DNA of 60,000 bases from Bugula neritina (taxonomy: Eukaryota > Bryozoa > Gymnolaemata > Cheilostomatida > Bugulidae). The DNA is taken from positions 20,522,700-20,582,699 of the forward strand of contig OZ037768.1 of NCBI GenBank assembly GCA_964035545.1, read 5' to 3'. Each line of letters starts with the position of its first letter. Positions within the stretch are counted from its first letter, which is position 1. A program made the translations under genes and the position numbers. Of this stretch, positions 28,558 through 42,100 are shown one piece after another. Under the pieces are notes generated by a model. That model worked only from the letters and a program-made list of their open reading frames with translations, made no database searches and had not been told where the DNA came from.

Positions 28558-29520
28558 CCTTAGCAGACTCTAAAGTTACAACTGGTTTGTCTGATGAGAA
28601 TATTATCAACAAATTTACAGCCCATTTACATGGTGTGTAGAAATAAAACAAGAAGTTAAGCTATTACAAGGTTAACTACCAATTTGCAGGGACTTTAAAG
28701 AATTGAAGCACCTATAAAATCATAATTATCTGGGCACAAGTGGCTGTAGAGCAAGCTGCAATCTCATTAAGATTACCTGAAAGGTTTAATTCTTGATATC
28801 AGAACATTATCAGAGCCATTATAAGCTCTTTTGGAACTTCAGCATTTGAAAATGACAATCTCGCGTTTCAAATGCCATTGAAACTTGGTTGAGTAGTACA
28901 GTATAGGTTCTCCATGCAGGGGGAAACTTTTATACTTGTTATAGTTATAACTATGGTACATTCAATGTAGTTTAATGTATGATTATGATACACATGTTTA
29001 TATCACCATCACAAAAACGCGTTATATAGGTGAAAGTTTTATTTAGTAAGTGAAAATAAGTTATATAAGTAAAAGCAAGCTATATTGCCAGCTGCAACAT
29101 TGACAATATAGCAAGCAGCAAATAGAAATTTAAGTCAGCTCTATTTAACAAGATTTCTGCAAACAGCAAATATAAAGAAAATAAAGAACTAGAGTGGGAA
29201 CACTGCTAAGTACTAAGAGCTCCAAAGAAGATGGTGATGTTTCTCCCACTATATATGTCTGTAATATTTGCTCTATAAAACTGACCTTTTCTTATGCAAC
29301 CATAGAATTTCTTGTAAGTTATTTTGAATAACCTGCTTAATTATTATGCTTAATATAAAACTTGCCACAATATATTAATACCTTCGTGCAACTTGAGTTG
29401 TAGTTTTACAGTTTTACAGTAATACTGGCTTGCATCAATTGGCTTCATATAATATGCTTATTTTATAATAAAGTATTCTGTACATATTTTTATATGATTT
29501 AAGGGCATTCAAAGTTGTAA

Positions 29521-29628
29521 AATATTTCTCTCCACGGGATTCCAACCGCAGACCTCTGGGTTGCAAGCTAGTATGAGGTGCTCACCATTACACCACAGGG
29601 ACTACTGGGCAATCTTAACACTACAAAA
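29521..29628 (-). mobile_element. tRNA-derived SINE, family 2
   Basis: The reverse complement has an A box (TGGTGTAATGGTGAGC) and a B box (GGTTGGAATCCC) framing GCTTGCAACCCAGAGGTC. The preceding segment, TAGTGTTAAGATTGCCCAGT, recurs at 53067-53172 and, shortened, at 31938-32005. It cannot form a proper acceptor stem, so it is a tRNA-derived repeat and not a tRNA gene. Confidence 0.7.
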
Positions 29629-29813
29629 GTATGTAGAACAGTGAAACCTGATACACCCACACATCTATAGACTATGTAATATTCATAAATCTGTCTAATA
29701 AAAAACTAACATGTAGCATTTATATAGCAAATAATACATGGAGTTGTGGTATTACAGTTGATTTTACTTATCAACTATTTTTGTTTTCATCACAGATTCT
29801 TAATTTATTGCTT

Positions 29814-29819
29814 TGCACC
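29814..29819 (-). terminator. Possible polyadenylation signal of the LDLa-trypsin gene
   Basis: AATAAA on the minus strand lies about 290 nt past the protease stop codon. It is a candidate only, because such hexamers are frequent in AT-rich sequence. Confidence 0.3.
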
Positions 29820-30105
29820 AAATATTTGTTAAAGAGAAAAACAAGGTAATGTCAAAAAGTTGGTCTACTAAAGTAATAAATGTAAAAAAAAATTAAAATC
29901 CTGCATAGCTACATGTTTACATATTGCTACATAAACTAATAATAGAACAGTAGAACATGAAATCTACTACATGAAATAATAAAATCATACAACAAATAAT
30001 GGATTTAAAACCAGGTAATAATTGCATTACTCTGAAAATTCTGACATAACCAATGTAAAAACAAGCTTATTCTCTCTGTTACTGTTTCCTATTAAATGTC
30101 TGTCA

Positions 30106-33100
30106 TTAAAGAGTGGAGTTTCTCAAAATGTCAGAGAGCCAGCCCAAGTATCTATCTACTTTGGTGAATATTGCGGGGCGGTTTTCAACTGCACACAAGT
30201 GACCTGTAAAACTAGAAATTCCTTTCAAAGTGTATCTGCCTTGATTAGAACAGACCAGTCCCCCTCCACTGTCACCCTGTTGAAGTATGAAAGTCTATTA
30301 CATTAGGTATCTAAATACTAGAATAGGTAAGGGTGAAGGTGGAGGGAAAAATTAGGGTGCCCATAGAAGTTAAGGTAGGAATGGGGGTAGAGAGAGAGAT
30401 AGGGATGTGGGTAGATGTAAAGGTAAACATGAGGGTAGACGGAATGATGAGGATAGAAGTAATGGTAAGAATAAGGATAAAGAAAAATAGTGAAAACATG
30501 ACATCAACAGGCTATCGTATTAACAAGATAAATTTTCATTAATAAAACAATAATATGGGTTTATATTTTATAAAGATATATATTTCAGTTGTTAGCATAA
30601 ATCTGAAATCTATTGCATAAATAGCAGTAAAAGCTTATTAGTCTATTGTGTGTGTATATATAATATGTACTTTAAGCTAATAAGTGATATTACTCTGCCA
30701 GCCAATAAAACTAGTAAAATTATTAGCTTGGATAGATGTAAGAGCTACCAAAACAAACGCCTACACTTTTTCATCTCAAAGCTGCTTAAATTAAAACATA
30801 TATTAAAGAATTAAGTTTTAATACTCAAACAAAAAGACTTGATGAAAGGATTAAAGCTACACAGTGACTGGATACGAACTGAAAAAACAGTTTTGAAGTA
30901 TTTTATTATGGTTGTGTTACAACATGCAGATTTGAAAAAAACCCACATGAGGTGAAAATGGTGCCAACTATCATTGTTTAGCTCTGGACTTAAGATGCTT
31001 TCCCACACTTAAACAATACGTGGAGCGGAACAATCTCTATCTGTTTTAATAATGATTAATGTAGACTGTGTATAGATAAACTGAACCTTGCCCGGGTCCC
31101 AGCAAGTGCAAGACACCGAGCAAGCCGACAAAATTTTCCCAGAAAAAAACATGAAATCAAGTTTGTACAGTAAAACTTGGAAAAATTCAAATTTTTCTAT
31201 TTGAAGGAAACTCCGGTCAACACTTCTAGGATGAACTACTGGTATAATATTCGAAATAACAGCAATGGCATAGTTAACTTTTTTTAACACGATCCTTAAT
31301 GATTGGTTGAAGTCGGACCAGGAAATTTGAATTGGTCGGGTTGAGCAAAAATAGGAAGCGCAGTGATTTGATTGGGTAGAAAATATTCAGCTATAAAATA
31401 TTTTGGTAATACAATCGGAGTCCATCGAATGCTTAGATGCAACGCGTAATTGGGATTAAATTCTTTCAGTAACTAAAAACAGAAAACATATATATTCCTA
31501 ATTTGATATCAACTGATAGCTAAATATTACGATATAACTTCCACATCCAAATTGAAGGATTTTTATCAGCTAAATTTATTTTGATACATACTTTTACTAC
31601 CGATAGTCATGCATAAATAACATACTAAAAAACAATTTAGTGAGTTATTTATAGAAATGTGATTACCAAGCCAATTACAATTAATCACTGCTGGCAAACT
31701 GCAAGCAAATCAACATTCAACAGGAATTTTAAGGAACTCATTAAATAGTATTTAAATGAGCTTGCACTAATTTAATATTATTAATTGATGTGTAATTTTC
31801 TAGGTGTATATAATACTTGAATCACCAAACGTGATTGTTTACATGAGATGATTACATCATGTTAATGCTCGTAATATGATTAGGTGAGCGAATCCAATAC
31901 AATACTTTTTCTTGTTTTTAAGGTCATGAAAAATCTTTGTCTCCGCTGAGACCTCTGGCTTGCAAACAAGTGTGCTAACCACTGGGTAATCACAACACTA
32001 CATGTTAGAATCTATAATTAAAACATTATTTGAAAATCTTGGCCATGCTTTGACTTTTCATGCTAAACAAACTCACGATTGCTTTAACTTATCCAACGGT
32101 GGTGATCACCATTGCTCCAACCACTAGAAAATGGCTGCTAAGCAGCAGCATTATTAAATGGAAGAGGGGGGGGGGTTATTCAGGGGCTGGGCAAGTCCTC
32201 AGCTTAGTTTTTCTCACCTTAGCTTATGTTGGCAGTTAATTGTGAATTAAAAACTAGAACCAAAAGCTACAAGCTAACTGTTAGACTAACAAACAATAAA
32301 AACATGTTTTTTGTTGTTGTTTTATTTTTAGATTAAAACAAGTGGAACATATTCTTAACTAAAATAATGACAATAGAATGATCACTCTCTCATATATTGT
32401 CTTACTACTACAGGCTGATTTTGTCAAGTATTAAGGTGTTTAAACTTTCTATATAATGGTTAAATTATTAGTTCAAGTTAATACATTTCTCTTTATCCAA
32501 ATACTTTGTACAGTATGGAAGTACTTTAACAACCAGCACCTCCACAATATCTCAATAAACCAGTCTCTTGGCTCTTCTATTTTTGTTTTCAAATACAAGA
32601 CAAAACAGATAGCTTAAGGTTCACGTACCCAACACATGTCGTGTTTACCGTCCCCACCAGCACATATTTGTTTGTTGGAGATTCTAGGGCCCCAGGCTCT
32701 GGTGTCTGTGCATAGTTTGTGTGGCACCATAGGGAACCACAGTTGAAGCAACTCAGCAGGGTATAGTATGGGTTCTCCGGGATCTACACAAGGAAGAAGT
32801 GCTAATAAGATGTGACTGTCTGTCCCCTGCTCGACTTTTGTCACACAAACACAGCAGAATTGAGTCTATCACATGGTGAAATCTTCCAAAAATAGTAATA
32901 CAGGAAGAGAATCAATTAATTATCTCCTGTGCCAAGAGAGCTGCATGGGCTGACTAATGCAGCCAAACAGATGCCCACCTTGGCTTCTACCTCCAGACAA
33001 CCGTTGGCCAAGGAATCAAAATATGAATTTGCATCATCATTATAACAAATTCCAATTAATTAAATTTGGATACACAAAGGTTTCGTTCATTGACCTTCCG

Positions 33101-36100
33101 AGTAGCCATGTTTTGGCAACTCTACCTACAGGTGCTTGTCACAGGTAGTCAAGTGACAGGAAATGCACTCAATGTTTCAGTACCAACAGTATTACAGGCA
33201 CACTCTGCTACACTGTAGTGTCTGTATACGACTTTGTCCTACATAAACCCAGCAATCTGTTTATTAAGGTTGTTCATGATAAGTTTGTAAATTGCCTTCG
33301 AGAGTTACCATGTGGCAAATTTCTCAGTTTATTCCCATGTGACTAGCTAAGGCTAGCAGTGGAAAGAGGATATTGACACACTTAGCATTTTTATAAAAAA
33401 AAGAGAGTACATTTAAACATATCTACTAGCCTTTTTGCTCGAAGCATAAAAACTATGAAAGCTTTAGATTTCCCATAAAAAATAAATCCATTTTATCTAA
33501 CAGTGTAGCAGATGTGATGGTAGTTACCCACAATGCCTCACCTGACACTCTACCCCATCCTGCCAAGTAGCAATTACCATCCACTCGTTGTTCTACTTTG
33601 GTAGGCGTGCATATCAATTTGACATACGATGATATTTCCACAGGATCTGAGAGCTTTATCAACGCAATGTCATTTGATTTGTGGCTACAATAATAATGGT
33701 AAACAATCAGCAATATTATATGATGGTTGAAAAGAATATAAATGTAAAACTACAAAAATGTAGCAGGTAGCAATAACAGTATAGTGTAAAATTACAATAA
33801 TATAGTATAGCATAGTATAAAATATAGTAAAGTCCATAGTACAGCATAGCATAGTCTATAGTACAGTATATAGTATAGTATAGCATATGATAGCATAATA
33901 TAATATAGTAAATAGTAACATAGTATAGAGTTGTGGTAAGTATTGTACAAACATGGAATTCTCTAATTGGACTTTAGGATGATATTTTAATTAACTTTCA
34001 GTATTTATAAGCTTTTACCAGAAAAATAACTTTAATTGAATTTGCTTTTAATTCTAATAAATTAAAACTTTATTAAATGTATATTGTATATCATGCCATG
34101 ATGAGATTGTAGTTAACTTTCTGGTAAAAGTACCTTTACTGGCAGTAAAACTGACAGTAGAAGTTTATTGTACTGGACAGAAGGCATTACTATATTATAT
34201 ATAGAACACCCTGAAATCTACTATTCAATATTTTAACATGAATTTAAAACTTTCTATGGAATATATTTGCCAATTTCTCAGATTAGTTTGTCTACTTTCC
34301 AGCTTACATAATCAGAATAGTAAAATATTATATGAAACTTTGCAGCAGCCTTTTACATTGAAAATAATTCTTTATTAAAAATCAGTGCTATTACTTTGAT
34401 TGAACTACATTAAATTTTCTCAACTTTTTATAGATGAAGAAATTTTATAGCAACAATGCTCACGGGTGTCCTGTATACAGTTTTTTTTACAAAGAAATTA
34501 AAAAAACAACAAAACCACAAAAACAACAACTCGGGTGCTAAGCTTGGGATAATGACTTGACCATCACAAAATGTAGTAAGATTACATAATTTCACTAAAA
34601 GACAGTGCAAATGGAATACACTCCCAGCCACAACACTATAGTAAGCCTTTTGCTTCCAGCCAATGAGAAGAAAGAAGTCCACCACGTGAAACCCATCAGT
34701 GAAATAATCTGTGAGATTTCTCACCAACAACCAATCAAAATGACTTTTCCTTTAATCATAGCAGAAATTTACCGAATAAACAGTTCTTAAATGATATTAT
34801 TAGGTGTCCATTTGAGTTAAGTGGTCTAGAACTAATATTATTGTTCCTTGTAGTAAGTGGATAAGACTAGATAATATGGGATGAGGTTTGAATAGTCCTT
34901 GAGACTGGTGGCACTGTTACAGATTACAGAATAGTAGCTGATGATTTCCCTGCATGCGGAGAATTAGGAGATTAAATAAACTTCTTTGTTGTACAACAAA
35001 TAATGTCTACCCTTAGGGCCATGCATTTAAAGAGCAAAAAACTAAATTATGAAAACATCCAGTTTTAATTAAAATAATTTAGTTTATTAGAGTTGCATCA
35101 TAAAGTGGATCATAAAATTAAACAAACTCTTCTACTTAAACACTATCTTTTTACATTTTGCAACATTTATTAATCAAATAATTATTATAAAATATTATGA
35201 ATTGAGACAAGTATTAAAATTTTCTCATTCACACTGTTGAGCAATATATTTAATAGAGAATTATTATGGTGTGAAAAGGTTATAATATTTTGTGTTTGCT
35301 ACAAGTGGCAATCTTAATTGTTTCCTTCAGAGACAGTATACCACACAGCAAGTATGCTGTTCAAACATAAGAGTTTAACAAGTTAGCTTAAATAATTTAT
35401 TTCAAAAACTTTTTTAAAAAGTCTTTAAAGCTGACTTTGATTATACAGTCAATTTATTCATTTTGTTGCTTTAACCAAACTCAGAAAGCATAAGGCATTA
35501 CCGCAAAAGCATATATAAAAAACATTACAGCTTATTGTCAACTAAAGCTAATGTGGGAGTGTACAAATTATGAGCTATGTGTTGATACTCATACACGCAA
35601 ATCAATTAAAAATGCTAATTTTCTTTTGTCTACTAGATGGCAGTCTGCAAAACAAAGTATAATTTGGTAGACAAAACATTTGTTTACTAAATTTGACATT
35701 GATTCTGTAATTGAGCCATTGGTGGGCCGAACAGGTGTTTGAACTTTAAAGTTGACATGCAGTAGAAAAGGGCTTTAAGTACTAAAAACTTGATGAAATC
35801 ATTTCTTTTAATTTAGCAATATTGAACTAAGACTTGCATGAATAGCTTTAGCTGAAAGCTACAAGCTGCACTAGCAAACAAGTGTTGAAAAATATACAAC
35901 TACCAATTACAACGTTGCAAAAGCTAAAAAAATGCCCCTCAAAACTATCTGTTTCAGCTAAAAGTCTAGATACAGTATTTATGAAAGCATAATTACCAAA
36001 TTACGTGGCATGTTTCTTATACTCAGCCAAAATTAGAATCCTGCCAAGCAATACTTAGCTGGAATCTGAAAGCTCTAAACTGATTGGATACTCAAATACT

Positions 36101-39100
36101 GACTTGTCACTTGCAAAAAATATTTTCCTACGTATTAACCAGCTGTAGTGTGCACCAAAAAGAAATGCAAATGATGCTAGGCCAAAACTAACTAATTGAA
36201 ACAAATTGAAAAAACCTGGTAACTTCATTAATGGTTTTGCATAGGACAAAGCTTATCCGTTCAGTAGATGTAGCACGTGGGACAGTCAACGCTGAAACAA
36301 CGGAACTTATTAATTTGTTGTTGCTTGGAAGGTTTAAAAGAATTTAAAATTAGACCACAGATGGAATTACATACTTTGGGTATCGATGATTAACATGTTT
36401 ATACATTGCACTGGCTCTTCTTTTCTGGGATGCTATCTCTTTGTTCGTGACGTCATGTTTACCAAACCATAACTCCAAATTCTCAATATCACCTTTCAAA
36501 CTGTAAAAGATAGGAACAGCCATGCCTGAAAGATGCAATAATATGGTTTCAATATTATATTATTAGATATTGGATGAGTAGCACGAGAGACGAAAATCAA
36601 TTTGAATTTATTGATCATTGGTAAAAATGTACCTGGCACTGACGTTATGCTGCATAAGATGCTAGTTCAAAGCGATGACCTATATTTATTTCACTTGTTC
36701 TGAGTGCAGAAAAACCTCTGCAGCTTTAACATAACATTAAATATCTCGCTGATGAAATATTCACACACAGAGTCCATAAGCTTCATTATAACATTGATAC
36801 TTGTATTAATATCGAAATGTTTTAACAAATGATAAATGAAAACAGAAAAACAAGATCATACTGTGCTGAGTTCAGTTTTCTCTATTAATGACTCCCATTT
36901 TGAATTCCAGCTAACTACAGCTTTAAACTGGACATCGAGGCAAAAAATCAACAAAACTAATCCACAATCACTTAATAACATGCAAAGAACTGTAAATCTC
37001 AAAACAAATGTTAAATCATTAAAGAAATAGGTCATTTCAAAAGCTATAATTGGAAAGTTGTAAACAGAAGTTGGCCAAAACTCTCAGAGCATCTGCCTAC
37101 CTTTCAACACAGTGGGCGGCTGTCACTACCCACTCTCTGTGAATTAAGGAACCAGCGCAATAAACCAACTGGACATCTCGATTGACCAGTGCCGTCTGCC
37201 AAGGCCAACTTCCCCTGATTGCCTCCTCGCCACCAACTATCCGCCTTTCTCTATGATATACTCAGGTTGGAAGAATCAAAGAATTACAGTAAACACTGCT
37301 TTAGCTTTTGTATTACAAAATGCAAAAGTTTAACTTGCTTCTTTTGGACTTTTAAAATGATTAAGAGCTTTATAAACTCAAAAAATCTTAGTGAGCACAA
37401 CATATTAGTTACTGTGTTAAAAATAGACCACCTAAATTATAGACTGAAATTAATATCAAGTAAAAAGTTATATCTATTGAAATCTATACATGTTTATATA
37501 CATTACTATTCTAAAATTACATTCTACTTTAAAGTGATATTTTTATTCAAACATTTTAATGATTGAATTATTTTAAAAGCGGCAGACAAAACATCTTGGA
37601 GTAAAAACACTGAAAATGGTCTTTTAAAGAGTTAAAAAGTTTTATATGATGTAACACAAAGTATAGCTAATTCAACAGCACATTATATTATTATAAGTTG
37701 ATTACTAGATGTGGAGAGAGAGGGATGTGAATGTGGTAATGAGAACTCATTATCTACAAAGATGTTAGATTAGGGATACCAATAAGTATGACTAAATTCA
37801 CCAAAATCCAACCAAAAAATAGTAACTATGTGTGAAATTTGAACCAAAACTTCTGGCATATTCTGTTCTTCAATATTGCAAGTTTAATGAGACACTAGAC
37901 CAGAAACTAAAAGTTTAGTTCCATTGTTTTCTATTACAGCTCGAAACATGAGAAACTATCCCCAAGTGCGGCTAAAGAAAAGGGATCATTAAGAGCAATT
38001 TCACATAGACCCACTGTCTACATAGAGTTGTTCTGTTAACCAAAAAGTTGCCAAAATCTGTGTTATTATAGAGATTTACAAAAATATAACACTAATAACA
38101 GTTTTTGCACTTCCCGAGAGAGAATAAAGTAACCAAAAAAAATTTCAAGGCTACTAAAGGACGAAACACCGAGAACTTGCAGTCTACTTTAAAGGTACAT
38201 TCTAAGAATAGAAAGTGACTCATTGATAAGACTCGGATAATGCTCCTAACAAGTAAAGTATTACATAGAGTTTTAACATAATATTATAGGCTTTAAAATT
38301 TCACAACATACTGAAAAATTAACATCATTATAAAAATGTCATTTCATTTGCAACTTGATGCACTCAACTTTTTTCACTTTAATTAATTTTCTTTAATCAG
38401 GTGGGCTCCGGATGTGCAGTTATATTAGAGCTCTCCCAGTGCACCTGTGCACCAATCAACTCACTAGTCACAACTGCTATTAATGACGGAAGATTTATTA
38501 CTGTTTGCTTACCGTAACTCGTGCAATACTAATTCAAACTCCCCAGAAACTGAAATCATTTAAATATTCACTTACTAGGAGTTTCATCATTAGTAAATAA
38601 AAACATTAGCATTCAGGGGTTGCAACACAAGAGAGGGAAGATAGCCAGCTGGCCATACTCTGCATTAATTATACATTACATATAAATATTTCTATTAATG
38701 ATAAATTTAGCAACAGGTATTATATTACTTTAATTTAGCGCAATCTCACTTGACCTATATAGCTTTATATGTTCACGGTGGATTAAAATGTTTTTACTTT
38801 CATAAACTAATAGAAGCAGCCACTTAGAGTAACTACAAACAATAAAATAATAAACAAATATGATATCAGGGTGCATATACATAGCAGAGTAACATAATGT
38901 TATGCCATTATTGCAGTATTCATGAAAGTATTCAATAAAAACTGATTTTAAGTGAGTTTTGTGCATTTTTAGCCTTTAGGAAGTATAACAGTTGTGGTTT
39001 AACATGCTTCTTAACAACACCTTGTGACACCTTTTTAACACCTGGATGAAAGCTAAACCTACAGGTATAACAACTGGGTTGAGCTGGTTTTACATAATTA

Positions 39101-42100
39101 TGGTCTTCAAATTTGCTCTAATTACTAATTTTGAAAATAGAGATGAAGAAACAAGTTCATTAAGATGGTAAAACTTTGCAGTTTTAAGGTTTCAAAACAT
39201 ATGCTCTCTTTCAGAGTGATTATAGATAAGAAATCCTGTTTCAGTTTGATTTGGAATGTAGTTATCATAATATTACAAGTTTATATAATCGTATTGCATT
39301 ATTTTAAAACTAAGTAACTGAATTTTCTAGAAACAAGCCCTAGAGCTAGTTTTTGGTAAGCCATGTGTCAGATAGATAATACTATGAGTCATGAAAGTGA
39401 ACTTGTAGAACTGGTAGCAGGTGGTGTATAGGAAGGGTTAAGATCCCTGAGAAAGTGCAACTATTTATTTAGTGCGTATAAATTCATCATCAAAATACCT
39501 GAACTTAGGTAACACGGCTGGCTGGCCACACCCTCCGACTTGTATATACTCAGCTTTGAGAAACTTCGCTAACCATCGAATTTTACTTTCACTTGCACCG
39601 AGTTTAGAACCTAATTGACACAGAATTGATTAATGATGAATTAAAGACATTGATTTCCCAAATCTTGAGTAATTATGTAATCAAAGAATTACAACAAGGT
39701 TAAACAGGTAAGAGAAGGGAATCACAACATATCACCTAATCGGTAACATTAATCAAGTATATAGAAATACACCTGAAACTTTAAGTACAAATTGCAGTCA
39801 TCAGTGTTAATGAATATTTCTGCAACATAATCGTTATAAAAACATGTCCTTCACCTTCCCATCTACTCATCCTACATGATGCAGACTCCTGACAATATCT
39901 GGTGGTGCAGCAACAAACAGATCAACTCCAACTACTGACAATCTAGATTTTATACATTAAAATATTTTCATAATTTATTTTTCAGTCTGAATTCAAACTT
40001 TGTCTGCATTAAAATTACCATTTATAAATTCATCAAAGGTCTGCTGCACAGAGTAAATTGTCTTATAAGCTCTTGTAGAAACTTTTTCCTTTTAGATTTG
40101 ATGACTTTTGATCATTTTTGATTTAGCTAATCTATATATACATACTATATGCATTGTAAGTACATGTAAAAAGTCTAATATTGTTTCCATAATATATTTT
40201 CAGTTTCTATATAGAAGGAAAAATACTTCATAATTATATTTTTGTGATGAAACCAATTAACTAACTATTTAGAATACTTTGAGTAACCAAACTTCAGTCC
40301 TCTAGCATAATCGGCAGTAGTTATCTAAACACAAGAGCAGCTAATCTTAGAGTCAAGATGGGCAGCTAACTTACTGGTGGATTGTGGATAAAAGTTTAGG
40401 TTTCTATTTGGGCCTAAAGTCAAAATTATATGCAGTTCAAGAAGCTTTGACAGTGCTTTACTTTAAATCACATAAAATGTTGAACTGTTAAAATAGAACT
40501 CATGGATCTCCAGAGTATTTTCACATTTAAAATTAAATTTAAATGTAAAGTTAATTATAAGGGTTACAAATAACACAATGGGGTAGTGAAAAATTAGCTA
40601 ATTTTACAATTTTGAAACATTTAAATTCACTTTCAAATGAACATTGCTAAAAAAACATACACCCTATAGAATTAAAACAAATTTGCAAAATATAACAAGA
40701 TTTAAGATTGACAAATCAGAAAACTGAGTTTGATAACTTTGTCATATAAAGTAATTATTCTAGAGTAAATCTCAGCTTTATCTGAAATGTAAATACACTG
40801 TTCTGCTACCTCATAGAGCAAATTATTAATTCAGATCACGCCAAGACTGATAAATGCTGATTTATGGCAAAGCACATTATTAGCACCAATATACACCACT
40901 CACCTTACACCTGTGTACTATTTGTACAAGCTCGAATAAAAGAAAATTTTCTTTGTATTTATTTTCAAAACCTTCATGAATATTTAAAATAGGAATTAAA
41001 CAGATTGAATAGTTCATTAGCTTTTTGTTAACTCATCATGTGAATTGGATAAGAGATAAATCCTCACACAGTTAAAAGATGTTTATGTAAATAGAAATGC
41101 ACTGGCAAACAATTAGTTATCTAATTCTACCTCATTCTTAGTCATTACCAACCAGGGGGTTATGGGAAAATCTTAAAGAAACCTACAAACATTGATTAAC
41201 ATGTCATGTATGGATAACTAGGTTGTAACATGCGCTGACATATACTTGTAATTTTGTGCTTGTTTGTTATTATTTCACACAAGAAGTGTGTTGCATTTCT
41301 AGCAAATGCTGTAGAAGTGTGCGACTAGTGGGACACTTTTGTTTTTAAATTAAGAATAGGTAGCTACAGTCATTCTCTGTCTGTCCATTCATATAAAATA
41401 AAGTAATTAAATCATTTAAATAGTAAAGTTTATGTATTGCAGCTGCAACTATTTTATCTAGCTAACCAACATAAAACTTAGTATATGCATTTTAATTACT
41501 ATCTTTAAAAATTATATGATTTTACCTCAAACTACCCTAAAAATGTCTTTTAGCATAACCATATGTGGTCACATAGTGATTAGTGGGATGATAAAATCAA
41601 ATTGCTGAGCAGATTAGGCTTAAGATGGGATCAGGTATATTTATAACAATTAATAAAATAATTGCTATTTCTATTAATAAGCATTTTGTTATTACAAAAA
41701 AGTTATTGAACAAACAACAGCATGAAGCATTAACATTTAAATTTATTTGCATGCAGTTCAAAAATTCAAAATTCATGGCAGAAAAAGTTCTCTTGAAAGA
41801 TAGCATTTCACATGATGCCCCAAACTTTAATTTTGTAAAATAAGATGGAATCACATTTTCTGGATACACAAACAGCATTTTATTGTGGCGCAACTACTGT
41901 TACACAGCTACACATCTTCTGCCACAAAGCTCCCTACTGGTAATAGAATGAGGTTTCAATAAACCTAATTACTGTTTAACATTTCCATAATATGATATTC
42001 TGCACTAAAACTTTGTAAAACAATTTTCATTTGCAGCTTCTCTTATCCACTTAAAACAATATTGAAATTCCTAGGAGCCCCAAGTTCATCTAGAAAGTCT

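Larger units (their letters stand above)
27323..30105. other. Intergenic region upstream of Mnx and downstream of the protease
   Basis: This should contain the Mnx promoter and the 3' UTR of the protease. I see two SINE copies (28347-28557 and 29521-29628) and a possible minus-strand AATAAA at 29814-29819 for the protease. The plus-strand open frame at 28126-28320 looks non-coding. No other gene is recognised. Confidence 0.45.

Noticed and set aside
32161-32176. Runs of G at about 8589, 32164 and 58297.
   Set aside because: Single G tracts without the four-tract pattern of a quadruplex; treated as simple sequence.
36501-36525. Upstream acceptor (TTTCAG at 36526) for protease exon 5.
   Set aside because: It would put the downstream frame out of phase with the exon ending at 37101. 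The acceptor TTTTACAG ending at 36501 keeps the phase and gives the usual spacing after the catalytic His.
37219-37566. Plus-strand 115-codon frame.
   Set aside because: Its start is antisense to the protease catalytic-His exon, and the rest is AT-rich Lys/Phe/Leu sequence. It is a shadow frame.
41597-41893. Overlapping frames of 98 (minus) and 72 (plus) codons.
   Set aside because: They overlap on opposite strands in intron sequence, show no motifs, and neither has flanking splice signals that fit a neighbour.
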